Below, piece after piece: positions 55,734 through 64,000 of a stretch of DNA of 64,000 nucleotides (its first letter is position 1; each line of letters opens with the position of its first letter). The translations under genes were made by a program, and so were the position numbers. The stretch is from Amblyornis subalaris (taxonomy: Eukaryota; Chordata; Aves; Passeriformes; Ptilonorhynchidae): positions 2,136,198-2,200,197 of the forward strand of contig JACAXG010000068.1 in NCBI GenBank assembly GCA_018881555.1. Direction: 5' to 3'. The notes below the pieces were generated by a model that was given only the letters and a program-made list of their open reading frames with translations, did not search any database and was not told the origin of the DNA.

Positions 55734-57609
55734 TAGCAGAGGAAACTCAGCAGGTCTCCAGCCAGCCACAGAGTGCTCAAAACACTCACAACAGACACAG
55801 CACGGCTTCTTATCAAACAGAAAAAATGCTCACCTCCCTCCACTTTTTCTTAAAAGACCATGCTTTGTAAGAACATTGTTGATGTGATGGGATGAAACGA
55901 GAGCCACAAACACCAGTCTGGACACAGGCTGAGGGTTGGAAGGGAATCAAGTCTTTGCCAGGGGGTTCCCAGGCACTGTGATGGGAGAGGCAAGACAGGG
56001 CCCTTCCTTTTGCACCAGCATGGAAAGCACCAGCAGGCTGAGATGAAGGCAGCGAGGGAGTGCAGCTCTTTCTCCTCCCACTCCTTCTCCCCTCTCCTTC
56101 CCCAGGAGGAGAAGTTTCCTGCCAGTGCCACCAGGTTTTCCAGCCTGCTGTGCTTCCCTGCCCTTGGGCTCTGCTCCTATTTCCCTGCTCCTGAGGTGGA
56201 TACGGCAGCTCCTTCCCGTGCAGACCAGCAGGCACGGTGGGAAGAGCTCTTGATTTCATGGACAAGTATTTATAAGAAGCTCATGCTGGAGCCTGTGCTT
56301 CACCTCCCTGTTTTATTTTTAATCTTTATTTCATAGAGCTCAGACAATTCTTTCAAGGTTCCCATGAATGATCTTTATCCCTTTTGCAGCTCATTCCAAT
56401 TCTGTGAATAAAATCCCTGGGTGGCCCTGAAAGAAGAAGAAGAGAAAAGGATGACATTTGAAGTGAAATAAGAAACCGAAAAGGGAACATATTTTTAAAG
56501 AAAACTCACAGTTCTAACCCCAGCAAGCCGTAAACAAGCGTGCTTGGCATCTGCAGATCCCAAAACCCTGTGCAGGGAGAGGTGAAAAAAGAGATGAATG
56601 GGGTTATCTGCAGTTCATGGGCAGAGGGACTGGGGTTCTAAGGAGGGAAAGGTCTGAACCTCACACACATTTTGTGTCTCTCACAGGGCAGGGGGATGAC
56701 CTTGAGGTCAACCTGAGAACATAAGCGATGACACAAGCATCAGCCCACATGAAAGCTGCCGAAAGCAGACATCCTGAACTGCCCTACCCCAGTGAGACTC
56801 TAAGCCCCATTTTTAACTCTCTTCTCCAGGTGGGAAGGGAACCCTTTCCACAGGCAGCTTTGGAGCATTTCTTCTCTTCTTGATCCACTCCTTTCTGAGG
56901 CAGGAAAGCTCATTTCACCAGGCTGCCAAGAGCCCTCCCACCGCTCTGCATCCTCATCGTTCTCTGTCCTCTGGGGCCTCGANGCACTTCATGGATCAAG
57001 CAGTGCCTCTGAGCTCACATTTTCAAAGCCTNGTGGTTACAAAGGATGCTGTTTGCACTTACTGTCCGAGAGGGCTCTGAAATTGGTGCCACTCCCCGCT
57101 TNGATATCGACCAGGAGGGTGTTTGCCCTTCCCTGGGTGATGCTGTGGCGAGCCTTTCTTCGCTCCTGCCTTTCCCACCGCTCCAGGAGGGAAAAGCGGC
57201 AGTGAGGAACGACAGGACCTGCTGCTTCGGGCTCACGCAGCTGCTCCACGGCGTGGCAACACTCCCCCTTAGTGGCAGGAGCCGAGAATAATCCTGCAAA
57301 CCAGAAATAACCCGAACGAGGGACAAAAAGATCCCCTGGCTCCGCACGGGTCGGGCGTGTCGAGCTGGGTGTTAATCCCGCGGCNTTTCCATGCCGTGGG
57401 ACTTGCTGTAGCCTTCGGAAAAAAGATGCCTGGCGTCCAGAGAGGGGAAAAAGGTTTTTTTCCTCATCATGGAAGGATGCTGTGTGCTCCCCTGAAGGCA
57501 GAGCGGGGTGGGGGTTGCAGGAGGGGTCCGGGCAGGGGGTGAGGCAGGGTCCTCGCACATTCCCTCGGGCACGGCAGCCCAGGATCACGGGCTGGGAGGG
57601 CTCCGGAGA
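55734..57609. other. Non-coding sequence without recognised genes
   Basis: 57040-57600 is CpG-enriched with overlapping frames on both strands (57588-57037, 183 codons, has two Ns). The stretch 56280-56560 is AT-leaning. No transposon recognised. Confidence 0.4.
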
Positions 57610-57945
57610 GCTGCAGCTGNGAGGATTATTAGGCAGAAATTAATCTGTAAAGAAAACTTAGCAACAGTTAGAGCAAATATTGATTTTGTGTTTGTCTGCT
57701 TCTGCGGGGCCTGAGAAATGGCACATTTAGACATTAACTGGGCTGTTTTGGCTTAATTCACACCTCGATTTACACTNACCCTGGGAATAGACGAGTGCAT
57801 CAGCAGAATTGAATCTAAAGTTATTATTTTATTTTTTTTNCCCTCTTATCTAGTCCTTTTCTGCAGATCTGACAGCAATTTTGGCACCTGTTACCTGCTG
57901 TACAATTACAGATAACTCGCTTTATTTTCACAGCCAGGCTCTGGG
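57610..57945. promoter_or_regulatory. AT-rich regulatory-looking block
   Basis: Contains aggattattaggcag, gaaattaatctg, a forkhead-like gcaaatattgattttgtg, gcttaattcacacc and tgtacaattacagataac. Motif variety without simple repetition suggests an enhancer-type element. A pyrimidine-rich acceptor-like tract (ctagtccttttctgcag) ends at about 57867. Confidence 0.3.
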
Positions 57946-59355
57946 CTCTCTCTTCCCCCATGGACAGACTTGGGCACTTCCAGCAGCCCAGTGCCCCTGG
58001 CTGGACTCAGGCTTGGGCACATTACAGGGGCACCAAAAAAACCCCAAAAACCCCCCAAATCACACCTTTAAAGATGTCACTGTTGTGCAAGGCATCCCAT
58101 CCCCACGGGCTGGCTACCTTGCTCAAAGTCAAAGCTTTGGGTGAGATTTCCAAAACTGAACAAATTTTAAAAAACTCTAAGGGGCGTTAGGAATGCAAAA
58201 TCAATTTATTTTCCTACAACATCTGTTTAGTATCTTGGGAAAACAAAACACAAGCTGATGCAAAACACAAACCTGCTATGAAGTACTAGAGTTGCCTTTC
58301 ACAAGTNATTAGGTCACCAGGTCACACAACCCAGGTGATTTTGGCCACTGCCACCTACACTTGAACATGCCAGAGGCTGCCCATGGCCAGGCCAGGTGAG
58401 CCTGTGCTTTCCCCTGGGTTTTGCTCTCTTTTCACAGCAGGGATTTTAACTCCCTGAAATTTCTGGTTCCTAACATTTTCCCAGTGAAAACATTTATTTC
58501 CTCACCCTGGACTCTTTGGCTTCCACAGCAAAATGTTTTCCCCTGACCTAGTACCATATTTTAATATTTTATTGTTTTGTTCAGGCAGAGATGAAGAACT
58601 GCAGTTTCCTCACTCCAGAAACAGGGGCAGGCAGGATTTTAAGTTTCCAAAGCAGAATTATTTTCCCGCCCAGCTGCAGCCAGCTCTTAGCACAAGTGGT
58701 CTCCATCTCTTGCAAAACCCAGGAGCTGCTCAGCTAATCCCCAGCATGTATCTGCCCAGCTAAAATCATCCTTTTAATTTCCCAAACCTCTAAACCCACA
58801 GGTTAGAGTGTCAAAAAAACAAAAACCCACATGGGAAATTTTAGAAGGTTATTGCTGAGCAACTACTCAATAAATACCATAAGCAAAGGCAGGACAGGAG
58901 GCACTTTGCTGCTGTCAGTAATCCCTGGGATGAAAGCATTTTTTTGGCAAAACAGAAACCCTGGACATCCCACCCCAACCTCAGCATCCCCTTGCACTCA
59001 TCCCAGGGTCTAAAGCAGCCTCCTTTCCTGTGCTGGGCTGTGGTAAAGCTCATGGAACATCACTGAGGGGTAACCAAGTAATATTCAGCTACTAATGATT
59101 CTGTAAAGGAAAATTTACTCTACTCTGTGCCATCATACCCGATCCTAAGAAACGATCCAGGTCCGTGGGACAAGTCTGGGTCGCAGCAGGAATTGCAGCC
59201 AGGTCAGGAGCATCCCCTGCCGCAGGTGCCAACACCTCTGCATGGGAGCAGCAAAGCCCTGGAGCCCAAAATATGGATCCCATGCCCACAGCTGGTCTTG
59301 TGCCCAGCTCCCTAGCTCACCCACATCAGTTGTCTTTTTCTTGTATTTCCNTCAG
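57946..59355. other. Non-coding sequence, possibly upstream intron
   Basis: If the plus-strand terminal exon at 59356 is real, this is its last intron. A donor-like CCAG|GTGAGCC lies at about 58391-58401 but has no convincing partner acceptor. Confidence 0.35.
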
Positions 59356-59460
59356 ATGCAGAAATACCCCAAATATGAGGAATTCCTGCATTCACCACTC
59401 GCGTTGCTCTGCAGTCAGATGTCTCTCCCCACGGGTGTGGAGCCAAAGAGCNTCCTGTGA
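59356..59460 (+). CDS. Candidate 3' terminal exon, protein unknown
   Basis: The acceptor tract ttgtctttttcttgtatttccntcag ends at 59355. The frame that starts MQKYPKYEEFLHSPLALL runs 34 residues to a TGA at 59458-59460 and contains one N-bearing codon near its end. About 200 bp downstream is AATAAA (59662-59667), followed by a T-rich stretch, giving a consistent acceptor, stop, 3' UTR and poly(A) order. I do not recognise the peptide. The whole could be a non-coding RNA exon. Confidence 0.28.
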   Translation: MQKYPKYEEFLHSPLALLCSQMSLPTGVEPKSXL

Positions 59461-59685
59461 GCAACCTGCTGTTTGCACAGGCTTTAGCAGAATTAGCTGT
59501 GGAAANGAGACAAAAAGGCTGTGAAATCCTTCCAAGCAGCAGGAAGAGCCCAGCAGCTGAGAGCCCTTGGAGGGACACAGAGCAGCTCCCACCCTGGCTG
59601 CCATGGAGCTGTGTGAGCTCGGTGCTCCTCTGCCTCACCAGGCTCCATTCCAAAGTAAGACAATAAAAACCCCTGGATGTCCTTT
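59461..59685 (+). other. Putative 3' UTR of the plus-strand exon
   Basis: Runs from the stop at 59460 to roughly 18 nt past the AATAAA hexamer. Its end is estimated from the usual cleavage distance. Confidence 0.25.
59662..59667 (+). terminator. AATAAA poly(A) signal with T-rich downstream element
   Basis: caataaaaacccctggatgt is followed by ccttttttta, matching the hexamer plus U/GU-rich element layout of vertebrate poly(A) sites. Confidence 0.4.
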
Positions 59686-61459
59686 TTTTATCTCCTTACC
59701 CCGTTATTTTTGCTCTTCTCAGCTTCTCTAGGGCTTTTCCCAGCTGGAAGCGATGTCCTGTTAGCAGTCAGGGCAGTGCCATGACCCAGGAGCTCCAGCT
59801 TTGCTGTTCCCTTCCCACTCCTGGTAAAAATCAATCCTTTTTCCGTGTCTGGATTCAAACAAGGAGTCATCTGCTCTGTTGTGGAATGCAAAATGCCAAA
59901 ATGAAGCAGCAACACNGGGTTTGTGCAGCTTTCCACCAAGCTGGGCCACGGGAGGGGATTCCTCTCCCACACAGCCCAGGCTCCTGGAACACTTTCATCC
60001 TGATCTTTCATTTAAAGTTAAATTTAACATCCAGGTTTCCCTTTGAGAATGAAGGCTGTGCAGCCTGGGAAGGCTGTGTTATTGCAGAGGCTTCAAAGGG
60101 ACATCTGCCAGGGACATGGAGCCTCAGACTGAGAGGTCTCTCCAGCAAAATTCCCTCTCAGGGTGTCCAGCTCCAGTCCAGGAACTCCACAGCCAGCATG
60201 AAGTTCAGTGTCTATGTGATTTTTACTGGAAATAATGCAAAACATCCAAATTAACAGGAAAAACAAAGCAAGTGCAACCTTTTTTTCCCCACCTGTAGAG
60301 CAAAGCCTATTCCTGAGCCCCAGGACAGCCAGACTGGCAACATCCAGAAGGAGCTGTTTTCCAATTAAAAGCTAATTGTCTTTTTACTCATTAACNGTGC
60401 TAGACTTTGCTCGTTTTCCTTGGTATTTTTCTTCTCCTCAATCTCTCTCAATAAACATTCCGTAATGTGGGACAACCTGCACTGTCTGGATTTACAGCCT
60501 CAGAGCAGCAGTTAATATTCTCAGTCTCATCCTCCTCTAATTTGGGGGCAGCTCTCAAACAGAGGCTCACACCCTGATTTATCCTCCAGCAGGCCCTGCC
60601 CGCTCAGGGCTCCCAGCTCGTGTCAGCTCCAGGAAGGAATTGCAATTCCAGGCTTGGGTTTGTAGCCACCCAGTGCAGGAACAGCCCACTAGAGCCCGAG
60701 AAGAGAGGGATGGGTTGATGACAATTTCCCTTAAAATAACATCAAAATGGGAACAGCTAAAGCCAGGCTTTCAGACAAGTGGTCCCAGCCGTCCTTCCAA
60801 AGCAAACACTGCAACACCGAGAAACAGGAATAAAAATTACTTCATGGATTTGCTCTGGCCCTGAGCTTGTAAAAATGAAAAACGAGCTGGGTTTCTAAAC
60901 CTCCCTCATTTCTCAGGATCCAAGGTTTTATTAACAAGTTTGTCAGTAAGGATTTTTTGACTCTTATTTCCAGCGTAAGCCACGACCTGAAATGGGATTT
61001 GTACAGCCCTGCTCTGGTTTTCCACCGTGGGGTGAACACATCTCTGCTGTGGGGACACCCCCAGCCAGAGGCAGATCTGCCAGGAGGGCTTTGGCCACGG
61101 GAAACACATCACAGCTCACCCAAAAAGCTCTTCTGGTTCTGCTCAGTCGCTCCTCAGTTTTCCCAACACCTTTCCAGTTGCAAAGTTAATATGTTGCTGC
61201 AATCACCACATTTCATCTTTGGCTACCTAAAAACGGGACAGTGCTACTGTTCCCACGCTGGAATAGCTACATGGATGCAGCTTCAGCCTCCAAAGGAAGG
61301 GGAACAGAAAGGCTCTGCTACATCCCACACTCCTGCTGCTCTTTCCCAGCCCGCTGCTCTCTCCAGCCTCCATCCACCCCCGCAGCCCTGCAAAGATCCC
61401 ACACAAAGCCAGCACTTTGCTGCCTTCCCCGAGTGCTGCGAGGCAGAGGCAGAGTCCCA
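59686..61459. other. Spacer between two converging transcript ends
   Basis: No gene recognised. An AATAAA with modest context lies near 60450 on the plus strand. AT-rich patches with TAAT cores occur at 60360-60400. The 320-codon plus-strand frame that starts at 60957 crosses this block and the minus-strand 3' UTR. I do not accept it as a gene. Confidence 0.4.
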
Positions 61460-62055
61460 GGGATGTGAGCACCATCGTTTATTGGAAGAGGGAGCACAGT
61501 CCTGGGGAGAGGCCCCCGCTGCTCCCGTGGGAGCCACGGCAGTACAAAGCAGCCCCACGGGGAGCGAGGGGCTCCAGGCACAGGTCACCCCGCAGCACCA
61601 CGCCCTCCCCTCCTCCTTGAGCCTCGCTCCATCCCCTGGAGAAAGCCAGAAGGGAGACTCAAGGCACGCAGGAACCTTCACAAAGCCGTTCCCGAGGTAC
61701 CAGAGCAGGAAATCCAGGGATGCTGCCATGCTGCTCTCCACCACGTGCTGCTCCAAGGTGGAACGCGGCTGCTGCTTCCACTTTTGCAGAAGTCAAGTCT
61801 TGCAGAGAGAGGTCTTGCTGTTATCTGTCCAAGCCTCCCTTGGTTTGCCTTTCCATAATGATCCCAAAGCTTGCATTCCACACACTAGCCAGCAGTTAGC
61901 CCAACTTATTACAATATAGATCTACCTGGGAACAGAAGGGAAAAAAAAAATCCACTCCCACATGCTAAGGCCTGGCAGAAGATATTTTTTCCTGTGGTTC
62001 CCCCTCCACTCATTTAAAAAGTTTAAAAAATAAAATTAAAAAGCAGAACAATCCT
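61460..62055 (-). other. Putative 3' UTR of the minus-strand terminal exon
   Basis: Extends from the stop codon at 62058-62056 to about 20 nt past the AATAAA at 61483-61478. No earlier AATAAA is present on the minus strand in this interval as far as I can see. The end is an estimate. Confidence 0.4.
61478..61483 (-). terminator. AATAAA poly(A) signal, minus strand
   Basis: On the minus strand tcttccaataaacgatgg is followed by the GT-bearing tggtgctcac, a normal hexamer plus GU-rich arrangement. It lies about 570 nt past the candidate stop codon. Confidence 0.45.
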
Positions 62056-62184
62056 TCATGATAAGATTAAGGTCCTTGATGTGTGACTCTGTTTCAACGT
62101 GCCCAAAAACTGTCGAGCTTTCTCCTGCATNAAGAGCTGGTCTCGGGTTCCACCACAGGCCACTGCTTTCCAAGCCCTGGTCAT
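62056..62184 (-). CDS. Candidate last coding exon of a minus-strand gene
   Basis: The exon follows a strong acceptor (ccttcctttcccctctgcag) and is open in phase 0 for 42 residues before TGA. It starts MTRAWKAVACGGTRDQL and ends KQSHTSRTLILS. The centre (MQEKARQFLGTLKQS) looks like an amphipathic helix, and the composition is protein-like with no low complexity. Codon 18 is TTN, so Phe or Leu. An in-order AATAAA lies downstream. I do not recognise the family, and upstream exons should lie to the right, possibly beyond the window. Alternatives are a non-coding exon or chance. Confidence 0.45.
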   Translation of the reverse strand: MTRAWKAVACGGTRDQLXMQEKARQFLGTLKQSHTSRTLILS

Positions 62185-64000
62185 CTGCAGAGGGGAAAGG
62201 AAGGACACATATAACAGAGTTAAGGGAGAGGACAAACACCTTGTCGGCATCCTGTCCTAAAACACTGCAAAAATAAACGCAATTAACAAGGGAAATAAAA
62301 CTTCAGCACCCATCTCGCAACCAGGAGGAACTTGCACCCGTGAGTTACTCATCACAGCTGAGGGGGGAATTTCTGGGGTTTAGGTTCAGCAGTTTCCCAG
62401 GTGAATGCTCCATTTCAGGACAACCCACATGCCCTTTCAGGGCTTTCCCCTTACTTGTCTCAAGACAAAAACCCCAAAACACCAATTCACTAAAGCTTCC
62501 CCTGCTGAACAGATTCCAGAGGGATGGAAGGAATTCAAGCACAACTCTGAGGTTTGTTCCCAACCAGCTCAATTCCTACAGGAGCTGCTCAGCCTCGGGT
62601 CTTAACCCATCCCTAAGACCAATTTGGTGCCCTCCATTTCAACAGGGTCCCACAGCACAAAAGAAGAGCCAAAAATCAGGTGTGCTTCAGTCTCTGCACG
62701 CAGAAAGAGCACCCTCGAGGTGTTTCTGCGCTCCAGGAAAGCCCCTGAGAATCCTTTAAAGGCAGGCAGGAGCCAGGCAGGTGCCCTGAGCTGGGAATAC
62801 CCTTTCACACGCACTGCAGGGAACCAGAGCTCCAGGCTTTGCTCACAGCAGGGACGTCCCACGCAGCCACAGCCCGGCCTTGGGCCCGCTGAGGTTCAGC
62901 CTGGAGCTGGAGGAGCCTCCTTGATCAAGGACTGCCTGCCAGCAGCACCAGAGCAGCACAATAAATGCCCAGAGCCCAGCAGCAGCACAGGCAGCCCTGC
63001 TGGCCCTGGGCAGTGGGATTTCGCTGCTCACCTGTACTCTGTCACCTCGCAAAGCTGCCTCCCTGTCACCTCCCAGTCACTCCCAAAGCTGTGGTTATGT
63101 GGATCTATAAGCTCAGGGAGCAAAACGACCCNGCTGAGGACAGGAGGAGAAATGGAAGTGTTTAAGGAGGGTTTATTTTGGGAAGGGGAAGGAATTACTC
63201 TGGCTGAGGAGTATTTATTTGTCAGAAGAAGGAGCTTTCACGAGACAGCTGTAATGCAGGGATAGATCCCCCCTCCCTGCAGGGTTTCCTGAGAACACTG
63301 CACCTGGGCTCTTCCTGGGGTGGGAAGACACCCCCACACGAGCCTCCAGTTGCAGTTTCACCCCCAGCAAGGACAGCTTGTGTTTCCATCCTCATTGAAG
63401 CTACCAGAGAGCTCCAATGACTCAGCCCAAGCAAACACCTGCAAAATTATGGTTCAAATCCCCATCTCTGAGCTACACTGCCCAGCAAAGCAGGGATACC
63501 CCTCCACAAATTCACCCTCCCTGCAAGTGCTGAAGGTTTTAAGGAGATCTGTTTATGCCCCAGAGGGCATTTGTTGGCTGCTGTGACTCCAGCACAGCCC
63601 AGGTCCAACTGTGCAGAGCTGGGGAACAGAGTAACAGCACCAAGCTCAGCACAAGCCACACGCTGCCACACTGCCAGCTGGGGCTCTGGGCTGCCATGGG
63701 CTCAGGATAAAGCTGGATAAAGCCAGCCTGTGCTGCCTAAGGCTCACAGCCTTCCCCACAACCCAGAAACACCCTAAAAACCACCGGGGTGNGAAATGCC
63801 TTTCTGTTTAACCTTTATACAGCACTCCAGAGTTGTTCTGCACTGAGAAACGAGAAAGATGAGCTTGCTGCTGTTCACCCGAGGAGTGCTCCCTGAAAAA
63901 GGGAGGTTTACTTCACTGCCAGATCAGTCATCCAAATTCCCTGATGGGCTGGGACAGGGTGCAAATTCCCAGGAGGAAATCCAGAGCCCAACATGCTGAG
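62185..64000. other. Probable intron or upstream sequence of the minus-strand gene
   Basis: I looked for further minus-strand exons and found none with both a good acceptor and a good donor. The plus-strand frame 62624-63265 (213 codons) and overlapping minus frames are not recognised. A lone ggttcaaatcc at 63451-63461 resembles a tRNA T-loop but has no matching stem. Confidence 0.4.

Noticed and set aside
60957..61919. 320-codon open frame as a gene
   Set aside because: No recognisable domain, no splice or promoter context, rich in Ser, Pro and Ala as expected of GC-rich chance frames, and antisense to a better-supported 3' UTR.
63451..63461. tRNA gene from ggttcaaatcc
   Set aside because: The T-loop-like string lacks a matching T stem, and no anticodon arm or acceptor stem is found around it.
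1..64000. Prokaryotic features (operons, CRISPR, ribosome binding sites) or an unusual system
   Set aside because: CR1 fragments, CpG-island-like segments, microsatellites and vertebrate-type splice and poly(A) signals indicate a bird nuclear genome. No spaced direct-repeat array of CRISPR type and no gene cluster is present.

Overview
The window looks like a piece of a bird genome, mostly intergenic or intronic. The main evidence is the transposon content. Eight short, 5'-truncated fragments carry the sequence typical of the 3' end of avian CR1 LINEs. Several keep the 'ctgtggctgccccatccctg' block or a decayed copy of the terminal ATTCTATG repeat. Together they cover only about 1.4 kb of 64 kb, and I recognise no Alu, B1, L1 or retroviral sequence. 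Isolated single N bases occur every few hundred bases, which points to a draft assembly or masked ambiguous calls.

I found no complete protein-coding gene. Open frames of 60-320 codons exist on both strands, but they overlap each other, follow GC-rich stretches, and none encodes a protein I recognise. The most gene-like signals lie at the right end. A minus-strand terminal exon (62184-62056) has a strong acceptor, a 42-residue frame, and a putative 3' UTR ending at AATAAA (61483-61478). A plus-strand terminal exon candidate starts at 59356 and has AATAAA at 59662-59667. If both are real, two genes or transcripts converge tail to tail about 1.8 kb apart. Weaker splice-flanked cassettes occur at 3389, 6443, 8429, 19134, 27378, 33421, 35056 and 55426. 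They are given as low-confidence candidates.

Layout: 0-5 kb is ordinary sequence with an AT-rich block and one CR1. 5.7-6.2 kb holds a regulatory-looking block with a POU octamer and a perfect 16-bp hairpin. 6.5-24 kb is mostly unremarkable, with three CR1 fragments and short repeats. 24.8-34.4 kb alternates homeodomain/POU-motif-rich AT blocks with a CpG-rich segment (28.1-28.9 kb), CR1 fragments and a (GGGAT)n array. 36.2-36.7 and 39.8-40.3 kb are CpG-island-like with AT-rich homeodomain-type cores. 48.1-48.5 kb is AT-rich. 49.68-49.92 kb holds a decayed tandem repeat of about 31 bp. 52.67-53.01 kb is an exact 168-bp tandem duplication. 57.6-57.9 kb is another regulatory-looking AT block before the possible gene ends.

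My reading is regulatory-rich non-coding DNA, perhaps beside a developmental gene, with gene 3' ends near the right edge. Conservation could not be measured, so all 'regulatory-looking' calls rest on base composition and motifs alone.
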